A stretch of DNA of 64,000 nucleotides from Dicyema japonicum. Its lineage: Eukaryota > Dicyemida > Rhombozoa > Dicyemidae. The stretch is from assembly GCA_011109175.1 (NCBI GenBank), contig RDEW01000023.1, positions 86,257 through 150,256 of the forward strand, read 5' to 3'. Positions within the stretch are counted from its first letter, which is position 1. Each line of letters opens with the position of its first letter. Positions 48,427 through 59,512 of this stretch are shown in pieces. The translations under genes and the position numbers were made by a program. The notes under the pieces were generated by a model. The model did not search any database, had not been told where the DNA came from, and saw only the letters and a program-made list of their open reading frames with translations.

Positions 48427-48580
48427 TACAGTCCAACCTCTATTTGGGGCGCACCTCCGATGTGGGGCATTTCTACTTCGTTTTGGACGCTTTATAAATT
48501 TTCTACCAAAAGTGTGATAAATCAATTAAATTTAGCACCTCTATTTGGGGATTATTTTTTATTATATAAATTTACTAAAA
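48427..48580. repeat. Pogo-like transposon terminus and internal repeat
   Basis: TACAGTCCAACCTC followed by TATTTGGGGCGCACCTCC starts an element running right. A second weaker copy of the TATTTGGGG word occurs at 48541. The Trp-rich 61-codon ORF over it is not a gene. Confidence 0.45.
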
Positions 48581-48585
48581 ATTGG

Positions 48586-49276
48586 TTAGAGCAGAACAAT
48601 TAAAGACAATTCTCCCCTCTTCGATTTTTTAAAGCCATATGAGCATAAGGTATTGCGTATTTCTTCCTCATTTTGCTTCTTTCCGTTCATTTCACTAGCC
48701 GTTTGAATTTGCTCAAGTTGGTGCTTAAGTTTAGTGAGTTTGTTTTTCATTGATTCTTCCCAACTACTTTTAGTGTTTTTCTTTTTAGTAAGAGCCTCAT
48801 AAGTGCACTGCCCCGCAATATATTCCTTGATTGCTGCATTAATTCCACACAGAATCTCTATTCTAAGCATTTTCTAGGAATCTTAATAGTATGGATACCA
48901 AGGTTCCTTCCTGAAGTGAGTAATTTCGCATTTTTACAACGAAACTCATCAAAACATTTTCGAAAATTTGAAACTTCTACCAACTGTTTTTCTTTCACTG
49001 ACAGGCTACAAAATAGTTCACTGGATTTGCAGGAGAGAAGCACTTGAAATTGGCAATGGACTTGGATTTCCCGAATCTCAAGTTAAAAGGTTTCGTAATC
49101 AGAGGCCACCCACCACTGGGAATCCTCTTGAATCTTGATTTTGCAAACTCAAGGACTTCCACCGCCCATTGTTTCTGCTCCACAGTATGAACTTTGTAAA
49201 CTAGACATTGCAGAGAGAAGATGTTCTTTAAGGTCAGTATTGACAACTTGTGTTTTGGGCAAGTCATCGACCACAT
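48586..49276 (-). CDS. Uncharacterised ORFs (two or three frames)
   Basis: The minus-strand ORF 49276-48995 reads EFAKSRFKRIPSGGWPLITKPFNLRFGKSK, and 48870-48586 has a coiled-coil-like stretch (KNKLTKLKHQLEQIQTA). They could belong to a short-intron gene or to the transposon whose terminus is at 48427. I recognise no domain and could not settle junctions. Confidence 0.3.
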
Positions 49277-49434
49277 TCTCTATGGTTCTTTTGTTTTTTC
49301 TTTTATTAATTTTCGTAGATTGGTCGAATTAAACATATTTCTTTTATTACAAGGACCATGTCTCAAATCCCCACAAAATAGAACATAACAATTTATTAAT
49401 AATTAGTAAAATAAGTAATCAATTATGCTTCTTT

Positions 49435-52400
49435 TTAATCTACACTAACACCTACCATAACCTTATCCCTTCTCTCATCCACCATAACCTCCACATCTAA
49501 TGCCTCCAAATAGTTGGAATAACTCCACTCCATCTTATTTCCTTGCAGTTGGACAGTCTTCCCTGTTTGCTTCGTCTCCTTCACTATTTTTTTGACCTCC
49601 TCCACTGTCTCCCCATCTACCTCCTTGATCTTTGGAGAGACTGTGTTCTTTCTAAACTCTCCAAACTCCGCCCAAATGGTGAGCAGCCATCGAAACACAG
49701 AGAACTACAACATCACACACAGCCTACGTGGGCCTCCCTGAACAAATAAGGGTTCAAGTCCCCCGTTGTGTCAATGATCTTCTCTACTGCAGCCTTCCCC
49801 ACTGCCACCTGTATCTGTGGGGGAATGTGAGAGTTCAAGAAACAGTTTATAATCGAAGTCACCTTGGTCCTCTTCAGGGAATCGTCACACTTTGATAGGA
49901 ACAGTTGCTTTGATGATTTACAGTCACTACCTTGTACTTCTGGACCTCCTCCCAAAACATGAGGTTTGTCTCACAGTTAGATCCCTTTGATCTCAAATAG
50001 ACCCGGAACCGCTCGTAGATCCTCGGGTCCTTCATGGAGGCTCTAAAGTCGAGGATTTCCACAGCACTAGGCTCCGGTTTCAATTCCTTGAATAAACACA
50101 CCTTTAACCGGTGTAATGCTCTTTTTTCCCACCTTTTCTGTCAGGTCCTCAATTTCCTCCTTCTTCATCTTCTCCTCAGCCTTCTCCACTACCACAGCAG
50201 GGACCGGATCCTCTGTTAGGTTCTGCAGGAAAGCAGGGATCCACTTTGAGTTGAGTCTGTTAGCCACGTGAGTCTGCATGATCGAGACTATCTTTGGCGG
50301 TGGGATATCATTCAGCAGCTTAGACCACCCCCCACAGAGAGCCATAGCCTGAGTTACTCAAAGAGGCACCTTGTTCTGCTCCTTCTCGCTGGCAGGAGAG
50401 TTCTCACCAAAGAAATATTTGTTGTTGAGGTACCGTCCTTTGATTTCTATCAGTTTAATGTCGCAGGAAGCCTTGTCCACGTGGGACAGTCTCTTGAAGG
50501 CCTCAATATCCAGCCAGCATTCCAGGTCTATCGAGGCACCGTTCTCCCTTAGGAACTCCTTCAACCGTTCAATCTCCACACTGAGAGTAAGCCTCCACCA
50601 ACCCGTCACTGAGGATTGACTGTATGGTAACTTTGGACTTTTTGGACGTCGCAGCTTTGATTTCCGGATGGAACACTGGCTCCACGTAATCCTTCATCGG
50701 CTCAAATGGGAACAATATCTCCTTCAATTAAAGAGAGAAAAACCTTCTTAACTCTTCCACGTGCCACAAACTCGTTGACAGCTCTCGACTTGGTTTCCAG
50801 TTTAACGGAAATGGTTTTCTGCGGCACCTACAAAAATATATTCCCAATCAATGTATTTAATGCAGCTTTCATGTTTAATTGGACAATCAATGCGCTAATT
50901 ATCACCTTCTTAAGCCTAGTCTTGTCCAACTCGCAGTACTCCACGTGGGTTGGCATCAATTTCGCCAACACGAAAGACTCCACTTTATTAAACAGATTTT
51001 TTGTGTGTCGATCCAAATTGTTATAAATTTCGCGGGATTTTTCGTTCGGAAATCCAAAATAGTTTTGTGCATCTGAGTGGAGACATGTAGCATAAATGTA
51101 CTAAATTCAGTCTCCAGTAAACTTTGGAGTATTTTTCTACCAAATTAACGTCAAAAGGCTCCAAATCAAATAGATTCTTGTAGTCCTCTATTAGGTTCCA
51201 TATTTTGTAACAATTCTTGAGAGTTTCATCCTTCTTGTTCAGCAAGTGATCGTACAAGACGTAACCAGCCAGCTTCTCCAATTTCATGCATCTCCTCACT
51301 TTGTCTAGTATTTCTTCACTTTTTTCCCGCCTCTCCTATAAATAATTTAAAATTCAAATTTGACAGAATCGGCCGACGTGTGAGCATGGGCGTCAAAATA
51401 TACTCTGAACGGCTTGGCCAGCTCGTTCTCGATTTCAATAATATTCTTGTGCAACTCCCTAACGTGATCCCTTCCAATAAGCTGATCCCTTCGCAGGAAC
51501 ATCGGCATCCTTGGATGAAGCGAAATCACACCAGTACGTCAGTAAAGGTTCAATAATCTTGTTTTGGAGTTTCAGAATAGTCTCTCTGTTCCAGTTGGCG
51601 GGGTTGTTGACCTCTTCAAGATGTCGGGGATCGATTGCGTTACTTGACGTAGGCCGAGTGAAAATATCCTGTATTGATTTAGGAAACCTGTATGAACACG
51701 TGAATGTTACTGAATTTGGTCGTGGATGAGTTTTAGTCTGTCAATTTCGCGCCAAAAAGAAAAGAATCTTCCTGCGTTATTGGCTTTGAGAAACTCCTCG
51801 AACATTTCAAGAGATTCAAGCGAATTTATCGTTGTGGTTAACCTTTTTGGTAATAAATTGCTTGCGACCTTTCCTTCTTTTGTTGGGTTTGTTTATATAT
51901 AATCTCGTCGACGTCTTCGAAGGGGTCTTCATAGTGGACTTGCCTCTTTCCTTGCTTAACCTGCAAAATTGGCGATCCTTGGCTTTTATGATCTCCGATT
52001 GGCTGGGTTTCTTGGGTCTTTTCGATCTCTTCGTCAATGTTTGGCGCCCCGTCAGACTCGTTGAGGGAATACTTTGTCCGAGGATCAACCCCTACGGGGG
52101 ACTGGGTTGAAAAGTCCCCCTTCAGCTTATCGTTCGTGAGTGGGTTGAAAGCCAAGAAGCTAATATTTCTGATCTCGTCATCTGACATGCTATTCTGACT
52201 AGTTCGACGACTCGGTTGCACAGTGGCCTCTTCGGACAGTGAGAGCAGGAAGGGAGACAACGCCGATTCCCTCTCTTCTGCTGCCTCTTGAAGCATGGGA
52301 GTTACATAATCGAAGACAATTTGACTAAAGTCAGTGTTCGTTGTGATCTAAGTAAAAATTATGTTTACTTGTGACAGTAAACGTCCAAGTCTGTAGTGCA

Positions 52401-52852
52401 TGTAGTACTCACTTTGTAGGAAATGTCCCAGTCTATTGACTTTGACCCACGTGACTGTTTGGGAACCCAGAAGGATCTATTAGTTAGGATGATCTAAACC
52501 TTGACGTTATAGTTGATCTTAATATCCTCGTCAGTGTCGACAGGTTTCCCTTGGTGCTCTGCCAGGACTTGAGTGCGGATTTGTGATATTAGTTTGTCCC
52601 GATGAGGACTGATAAGCTCAAAGGTGTAGTTGTTGCAGTTGAATTTTATTTGTTTTGGAAAAGTCTATGAGGAGAAAACAAATACTTCAAGGGACAGGAA
52701 TCGATTAAAACAATCTAAGAAAAGCTCATCCGTCGACAGCAGTTTTTCCTAAGAGATTATGATTTATAGTACAAAGTTAGCCTCACTGCACTCAGGAGGA
52801 TCTATTTTTACCGCTATTAGTTTAAATTACTTGACTTTATTATGACTGACAT
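49435..52852 (-). CDS. RGS22: RGS22 orthologue: multi-RGS-domain scaffold protein
   Basis: RGS22 is a large protein with several RGS domains that binds G-alpha subunits. Minus-strand exons: 52852-52831, 52813-52773, 52748-52686, 52664-52500, 52476-52369, 52347-51869, 51842-51711, 51687-51532, 51509-51365, 51335-51123, 51100 to 50885 or 50906, 50827-50744, 50721-50603, 50580-50370, 50348-50109, 50086-49931, 49907-49728, 49704-49435. It is colinear with human RGS22: LLSTDELFLDCFNRFL near the N-terminus, YRLGRLLSQ, a linker rich in S/T/E, FEEFLKANNAGRFFSFW (RGS), NKYFFGENSPAS, GGWSKLLND, and FWEEVQKYK with INCFLNSHIPPQIQV (last RGS). Introns are 17-29 nt except one (57 or 78 nt) at 50828. All other exons join in frame. 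The last exon before the stop is low in similarity. The start lies 33 bp downstream of the LIPT2 stop. Confidence 0.9.
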
Positions 52853-52885
52853 TAGTTGCCAAGCAATATTAATTTACAAAATATA

Positions 52886-53575
52886 TTAATTTAATTTTAA
52901 TAAATATTCCTCAAGTTTAATTTCCCTAGTACAACAGTTAAATTTATGACGGAAGACCTCAATAAACTCATCTTCGACTTCTCTTACCAGCACAAGTCTC
53001 CCACATTCTTCCGTGAAAGAAGTCGCCTTACTACCTTCTAATCCGCAGGGAGTGATATTATCGAAATATGTCAGATCTGTATTACAGTTTATCCCCAATC
53101 CGTGCATAGTCACGTGGCGAGTTGACCTCACTCCAATCGCCGCAATTTTCTTTCTGTTAACCCAACAGCCGATGTTATCGGTGGTTTCCCCGGTTAAATT
53201 GAATTTTTGGCAAAGTCCAACGGCGGTATCTTCAAGCTTGTGGATGTAGTTTTTCAAGGTCATGTTGAAGTCCCGTAGATTGAGGATAGGGTAGGCCATC
53301 AATTGACCGGGTCCATGGAATGTAATCAGCCCCCCACGGTCAATTTTATGGAAGGAACTAATGCTTCTTAGGTACTCTGCATCCTTAGCATACTGGGAGG
53401 ATCGGTACCCAACTGTGTATGTTGGTTCGTGTTCTGTGAGAAGAAGACAGTTCATATCTTTGGTGGAAGAGATTATTTTATTGAGTATGGTTGAATGGAT
53501 CTTTTTCTGTAACTCCCAAGCAGAGAAATAATTGAGAAATCCAAGTTTTATTACATTGACCGATGGCTTTGACAT
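52886..53575 (-). CDS. LIPT2: Octanoyl-[acyl carrier protein]:protein octanoyltransferase (LipB-like)
   Basis: It transfers octanoate from mitochondrial acyl carrier protein to lipoyl domains, the first step of lipoate synthesis in mitochondria. The single uninterrupted ORF (229 codons, ATG at 53575) has the LipB signature in full: VGYRSSQY, RGGLITFHGPGQLMAYPIL, ETTDNIGCWVNRKKIAAIGV, MHGLGINCNTDL and ITPCGLEG, with the catalytic Cys (PCG) and Lys (RKKIAAIG). It is near the usual length for the family. It is intronless while its neighbours have many introns. No clear mitochondrial targeting sequence is seen. 33 bp separate it from RGS22 downstream on the same strand. Confidence 0.93.
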   Translation of the reverse strand: MSKPSVNVIKLGFLNYFSAWELQKKIHSTILNKIISSTKDMNCLLLTEHEPTYTVGYRSSQYAKDAEYLRSISSFHKIDRGGLITFHGPGQLMAYPILNLRDFNMTLKNYIHKLEDTAVGLCQKFNLTGETTDNIGCWVNRKKIAAIGVRSTRHVTMHGLGINCNTDLTYFDNITPCGLEGSKATSFTEECGRLVLVREVEDEFIEVFRHKFNCCTREIKLEEYLLKLN

Positions 53576-53719
53576 TAAATTTTAAATTATTTTTAATCAA
53601 AATTTAATTTTTAATTTTGATTAAAAATAAATTGATAAATTAATAATTAACAATCTCCATGTAGTTTATCTGGGGTTATAAAATAATATATTTTGGTTAA
53701 GGTGACCTTTAAATACGAT

Positions 53720-53950
53720 GTCTGGAAAACACGGAACTTATGGGCTAGAATTCTCCTCTTGACGTTCAATGTCAGGGGGCTCTCCAGCACCCGGAAAAGA
53801 AGATAACTTTGCCAAGATCTCCTCGGATACAAAGTATTGCTCGGATGTCTTAACAACATGGAGATTTCAGACTAATCTTACTTCCCTGAGGATTCAGGCA
53901 CTACAGTCCCGTGCAAATGTTACTGCCAGGGTCAAGTAATTCATAAGATA
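53720..53950 (+). mobile_element. LINE endonuclease 5' fragment (family B-like)
   Basis: The plus strand reads LTFNVRGLSSTRKRR, stop, LCQDLLGYKVLLGCLNN, which is the start of an APE-type endonuclease (compare LMTFNVRRI in family B at 42.1 kb). It continues to about 53.95 kb and then is lost. The 70-codon ORF on the opposite strand is a shadow. Confidence 0.6.
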
Positions 53951-55330
53951 AGCAAAAATGTTACTTTTATTTGATAATTTTTATTATTTTAAAAATGCTT
54001 TTTAAATTTTAGCCAACCTAATCAATTTTTTATTTTTTTATTTCATCCCTTAAAAATGAGATTTTTCCACTTTTTATTTTTTCAGTTCTAGTACCTCCAT
54101 CAATTACTTTGTCTTCATTAATGGACTTTTCTTTTTCCTCGAAACCTCAAGTCATTGAGAGTTTCCAAGCGCTCTTTTAAACTATAGATGACGAGACTGA
54201 TGACGTGTTGGAAGATTCTCTGACCTATTTTGGGACAACATAGAAGTACCAGGATGTGAACAAAAGGATAAACAGTATTATTGAAAAATATGATGATTAC
54301 ATCCAGCAGAATTTTTGACTGCGCTTTCTCATAACCTTTAAGTAAATGTTTTTATCTTTAATTTTATCTCTGAATTTAAAACCAGAATTTTCTGTCGGCC
54401 TAAATCTGTCTGGACACCGAAATTTTAATGATTTGCATTTCTTTTTTGAAAAAATATAATTTTTAGATTTTTTTAATGTGGACTCTCGGAATTAATAATA
54501 TTATTCACTGTTTTTCTTAAAATTCGAATATTAAATAAGAAAATCTGTGAGCGATTGTTTGGCACGATGTAGTATTATTCTCATCTTTGTATCTCAAAAT
54601 TTAGAGTTTTTGGTAGCAATTAAGCCTTGTATAATTGCAACGAGAAACTTTCAAACACATGGTAAAATTTTTAGTTTTAAATTATTATTTAAAAAAATAA
54701 TTGAAAAAGATTAGTAAAAATAAATGTTATGTTTTTTAATAATGTTGGCCAATTAGAGGGACTGTAGTCTCTCCCCATAATTTTGAATAATTATTTTTTA
54801 AAAATTTTATAATTCCATTATCTGATGGTTGAAGAAGAACATTCAATGTTGAATTAATTTGTTTTTCATGTAGCACAGTCAGGAGAATAAGGATTTTTTG
54901 AGTTTTTATTTTTTATTAATTCGACATAACTACGAATTAAAAATATCCTTTGTCATCCAGCATTCTGGGATGATGAGTACGTTGTGATGGATTAAAAATT
55001 TTAAAACATCTGGGATTTCTAAATTTCCTGACTAATAGTGGATTCCATTTTCTCCAACATTGTTGCAGCATAAAACAACAAAATTTTTTCTTTGCTCTGC
55101 TTATAGTAAGATGAATTATCGTTTTCTTTTAGAAATATTTTTTCCGAGTTTTTTCTTCAAAAAAAGACAAGTTTAATCGCAGTTAAAAATATTTTTCTTT
55201 TCATATTTGAATTTTTCATCAAAAAACGACAGTGATCAATGCCACCCTTGAACATGAATTTTAGTGTAAATATCACTAAATTTTGAATAGAAATGATATT
55301 TTAGAAACTAAGAGTGATAAACTCACATGA
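53950..55330. other. No gene recognised
   Basis: Very AT-rich with homopolymer runs. Frames are closed every few codons. No repeat shared with the rest of the window was noticed. Confidence 0.5.
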
Positions 55331-55990
55331 CTGTTGTCCATTCTCCGTGAGTCTCTGTCCTCGATTCCGAAGATTACTATATTTTATGAGCAATCAAATC
55401 AATTTTTAGAACAAAGGCTACATCATGGCTTGCATTTTTTGAGCGCGCGATGGAAGTTACCATTCATGACCGAGAGTCTATTGTTCTGGAAGAGACATCG
55501 TGTCATTCTAGGCTTCCCTCCCACAGTCCTGAAAGCCGTTCGATCAACTTAATGAACGTGTTGAGGTCAAGCACACCAGACGTCTTAACAGAAATTGTCT
55601 GGAAGGCAAACTGATCCCCATTTTTGGAATCTAACAGTACTCGATGCGGACTTTAGAAGATTCGCGTTGAGAAAGTAACTGTGTAAGTTGAATCTCAAGC
55701 AAGAGATCTCCCTCGGCTCATGGTTATATCATTCAACCTTTTGACATCATCTCTGTCAAGTTGCAGTAAGCAAGTACCCTTGCGCCTCTAATAGTCGTCA
55801 TTGCAGTTGAGTTTAGCGTGGAAGGAATTTCTCTCCGTCTGCACGACAGCGCATGTAGCCCCTTACTGTTAACAATCCCACTATCAAAAGAGCAACTCCA
55901 ACAAGAATAGTATCTCCATCCGACAGGGCACTTTATTGATTTGTTGATAGTTATGACTAAATAGCGATGAATTGTTATTAGCAATGTCCG
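55330..55990 (-). mobile_element. LINE family D C-terminal relic
   Basis: The minus-strand ORF 55984-55733 has CSFDSGIVNSKGLHALSCRR, the zinc-knuckle and GLHxLSCRR tail of family D (compare 16.93 kb). The sequence downstream on the minus strand (to 55.45 kb) carries scattered similarity to the same tail: PDNFC, and TRCLFQNN in place of FLxQRISV. RT is absent. Confidence 0.6.
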
Positions 55991-56109
55991 CGGAACAAAA
56001 CGTTAACTAATTTGCGATTCCACTTTTGCAATGTAAGTCATTTCCATCCTCCCCTGTTTTTCGAAACAACCTTTAGATCATTCAGATCCTATGTTGTTTT
56101 CAGCTTTCT

Positions 56110-56640
56110 TTCTATGAAAGTGAGTTATTCGGCAACGTCGTTCTTTGTCGATATCGATACGTTGCTTTGATTAACATAGAGAAGTATGATTCCATGGCCT
56201 GATTGGCCGGTGCCATTTCCGAAGCTCTTAGGATATGTCCAGAGAGCTTCCATTTCGCCCAAGTCACTTTATTCCCAATCTGTGTTGTATAGTGATTCTG
56301 TAGAGTTCGTTGTTGGTCATCCGTTTCGCCAGTAGATTCCCAGAAGTCGTAGTTGTTTTATGTGGAAAGAGTTGAGGTTCTCCAGTTCTTTGCTGGTTAG
56401 GTTCCAGGTCCACGCGTTGTAAAATAGAATTGGTTCGATAAAGGAGTTGTACAACCGAATTCGAAAGCGAGTCCCTATGTACTTTCCCGCATCCAGATCG
56501 TCCACAATTTTTTGAAAAAGGCAACCCCTAGAACTTTCCTGTGAATAACGTCCTCCGAGTCTCAGAAGAGAGATCCAACTTTCTTGCTTGTTCTCCACTT
56601 TTCCTCGATTCTCGTCGTGTAACGGGATAGCGATAAATGC
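56110..56640 (-). mobile_element. LINE family B 3' relic
   Basis: The minus strand reads RLGGRYSQESSRGCLFQKI, SFIEPILFYNAWTWNLTSKELENLNSF, KRMTNNELYRITIQHRLG and WKLSGHILRASEMAP, parallel to family B at 28.5-28.8 kb (KKLYSVAQ, RWRLLGHVLRMD, APANIIMDNYF). Frames are split by a few indels. Confidence 0.7.
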
Positions 56641-57670
56641 ATAAGGTTGAAGAATTTTGATTATTTAATTTTATAATCTCCGTAAATTAAGAATCGAACA
56701 ACAATTTGGATTACACAGATTCTATAATTGATCCTCCAGTGATTGTGTATTGTTAGTCTTTAGTGAATAGGCATGTTGCCTGCACACTATTTGTAGTAGA
56801 ATGAATCCTCATCAATCGTTATTTGTCTCGTGGAAGCATATATTCACTAATTCTTTTCATTGCAAAGTTATAATTTCCGTATGCATCCTCGTGTTAAAGA
56901 ATAAAACTTATAAAAGCAACAATTAAGGCTTATTGTTGAGCATTTTTGAAAGAAAACAGAAAACCTATTTGAATTTTATTTTCTAAATCAAGACAATTTA
57001 CTGCGTAACAATAAATAGTTTAGGATGGATTGTAATAAATTTAGGGATAAGCAAACATTTAAAAAAGTAACAGGACTAAAGAATGAGATTTAATATTGCA
57101 AAAAAGCAATCAATGGTAAAAGCGTCACACAATTAACTTTATTACGTACAATTGATTAAACATATTCATAATAAAGTACTTTAACCACCACATTAACTTC
57201 AATTAGAGTCCCCGAATATTTAACAAACAATGTTGAAACCCAATTTTAAATATTTCTTATTCCCAAAAAATCAAATTTTGGATCCCACTAGATTAATCGT
57301 GGAAACCAAACGCATAACATTTTAAACAGACAAACATCGTGCCCAAATCAAGGATACAATAGTGTTACTTAAGATTCTTAGACTTCTCACAGAGTAGTCT
57401 CGCATGGCTGAGGGATAATTCATATACTCTGCTCTTATACTCTCCGTAAAGCCAACATGAACTGTGGAAAATTAAATGTATTGAATGTTATTTCTAGGCG
57501 AGTTGTCTCACATTCCAATAAGGAAATCACTAAACCACAAGTCTTCCCTCATTCTTTAGTATGATCACAGAGTAATCTCACACCCCAATAAAGAAATCAC
57601 AGAACAATATTCGATTCCCTACCTCAAATTAAGGATATCATAATTAAGCATAAGTAACTTCAAGAATTAG
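56640..57670. other. No gene recognised
   Basis: AT-rich spacer, downstream of the RING-finger gene. A near-repeat pair CACAGAGTAGTCTC (57.39 kb) and CACAGAGTAATCTC (57.57 kb), each followed by AAATCAC-like words, is seen; nothing else. Confidence 0.45.
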
Positions 57671-57674
57671 TGAG

Positions 57675-58965
57675 TTAATGTATTTTCCTCCTCTTAATAT
57701 CAGTTGGGTCACTCTCACGACGTAGAGATGGAAAATTAAACCTCCGTGACAAATAATCATATCTCATCCTCGATGTAGCCGTCGAACTCGTCCGTGGCGG
57801 AAGCTGAGTCCCAACGTGATTAGTCTCACGATTGGATAACAAAGGAAAATCCACCCCTGGTTCATTCGACCCAAATTCTTCAGATTGACCACGTGGAAGG
57901 TTCGTCTGCACTCTTTGAACTTCCTCCATCTCAATCGACTCAGAAGGACCCAGATCAATCTCAGACGATTCAGCTGGCTCGAACTGAAGGTCATCTACAA
58001 GGTCGTCCAGCTGGTGGGAAGTTGTACCTTCCATTCCGATGTCCTCAGAAAAATCCAATTCACTAGAAAAAGACGGAACTGGACTAGAATCACGGACAAA
58101 TGACGTGGTCCCCCCCTCGAGGCTCATCTCACTCAAATTTGCAGTCCTGGCTGTCTGAAGTCCCTCAGACATCTCAGTCTCTGAAATTCCGCTTGAAACA
58201 CTCGACACGCTGTTTTCTGTGGTTCTTGAAGTTTGATTGAATTGGGCCCATAAAGGAAATCCAGTCGACTGCCCAAAGAAGGTGTCAATGTTCTGACGCA
58301 GAGAAAGTAGGCGGTCATGGAGCAATTGAATGTCCCCCAATTGTTGGTGACTGTAATCGGTTCTCCCCTGTCTGATGTTCTCAATTCGACGCCTTCTCTG
58401 TTCAATGTCTGCGTAGATCACACTCATCATAGTCACGATCCTGTCTTCATTTATAAATCCGTCTTCCCTCGACTTCTTTACACGCTCCTGGTTGAAAGTC
58501 TTCAATAAATCGGGCACGTGGCGTTCTTTAATTATGTCATGGCCATGCACGTGCGTATAGTAGTCTGATAGTTTCCCAATCCAGCAGCAATGGTCCTGGA
58601 GACAACAAACACAGAGACTGTCCAGCTCTGACTTGATCTTCAAGTCCATCTCGAAGGGTCCGTTGTCCCTGCAGACTGGACAACTCAGACTTCCGCGGTT
58701 ATCCGAGACCATCCAGTTGTAAATGCAGCTTTTGCAGTACAAGTGGTTGTTCTGGCATTTGCAGGGGTCACGGAGAACGAGGTAACTAGAAATTAGTAAA
58801 TATGACGTTAATTTATAGAAAATATTGGTCCAACCAGATTGAGCAGCTATATTGATCAGCATAAAAAGAAGATATAGACGGGGTGAAAAAATCCCACATA
58901 TAACCCCCCGATAGAACTTTTACGGGTTCCTCCGCCTGAGTATTTACTTCTTCTGAAATATCCAT
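57675..58965 (-). CDS. RING-finger protein, putative E3 ubiquitin ligase
   Basis: Exons on the minus strand: 58965-58835 and 58785-57675, with one intron of 49 nt (58786-58834). Splicing from the ATG at 58965 completes the RING finger: CSIC, then DPCKCQNNHLYCKSCIYNWM and LSCPVCR, a C3HC4 arrangement spanning residues ~40-90. Without splicing the first Cys pair is lost. A second Cys/His cluster follows (VCCLQDHCCWIGKLSDYYTH). The middle is a basic helical stretch (YADIEQRRRRIENIRQ) and the rest is S/T/E-rich and acidic, probably disordered, ending DIKRRKIH, a candidate nuclear-import signal. The NNHxxC RING core resembles OBI1/RNF219, but the orthology is not secure. Confidence 0.75.
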
Positions 58966-59117
58966 GTAACAAACGAAAGCCTAACAATAAACAATTTATT
59001 CAAACAATTCAGTTTACCGATTAAATATTTTAAATTTAAATAATTATATATTAAATTCACTTTTAATTCTTTAAATTCCAGTTTATATGTTTTCCTGAAA
59101 AAAAACAAAATCAGTTA

Positions 59118-59512
59118 AAATAGTTTCCTGGCCTTCTGGCTGAACGTAACGTCTGATGACATCGGATCTGAAGGTTGTAGGTTCGAATCCGAAAGATGGA
59201 GTTTTCAGCGAAGGTCAATTCTCTTCAAACAGATCCCACCCGTGAGGTAACACAATAGGTGAAAAAAATCTTCCTACTTTTTTCCCTGACCAAATCCACT
59301 AGCGAATATGACCATTATGAAAACTCTTCCGCTTAAAAATGAAGTGATGTCATTGAAGGTAGGACGTGTGGTGAAAATGAAAGAGAGTGAACCTACTTAT
59401 CCACCTTTTTTCGGAAGCGGAAGCCCGTAGCAGACTATTGGATTTGGTCGGCACAAGCAGACTTTCTCCCTTGGATTAATTAGTTATGACTGTGTTGGGC
59501 TCACCAAAGAGA
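59118..59512 (+). mobile_element. tRNA-derived SINE (SINE-1), best copy
   Basis: A tRNA-like head contains TGGCCTTCTGG at 59130-59140 (A-box-like) and GGTTCGAATCC at 59179-59189 (perfect B-box), which are RNA polymerase III internal promoter elements. The body (GATCCCACCCGTGAGG, GGTAGGACGTGTGG, CCACCTTTTTTCGG) is shared with the copies at 33.06-33.44 and 26.70-26.90 kb. The 3' end reads CTGTGTTGGGCTCACC. No cloverleaf beyond the head, so not a functional tRNA. Confidence 0.75.

Noticed and set aside
48418-48603. Trp-rich 61-codon ORF
   Set aside because: It covers a transposon terminus (TACAGTCCAACC) and its repeat words; not a protein gene.
52391-52412. Candidate intron (GTGAGT...CTACAG on the minus strand) in RGS22
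   Set aside because: Removing it destroys the frame with the next exon, while reading through gives YMHYRLGRLLSQ as in human RGS22.
53647-53859. 70-codon ORF on the minus strand
   Set aside because: It lies opposite a LINE endonuclease start (LTFNVRGL) on the plus strand and shows no similarity of its own.
3794-58965. Alternative genetic code to explain in-frame stops
   Set aside because: TAA, TAG and TGA all end real genes here, and in-frame stops fall in the tiny introns; the standard code suffices.
59118-59200. tRNA gene
   Set aside because: Good B-box, but no complete cloverleaf; the sequence continues into a body shared with two other copies, so it is a SINE head.
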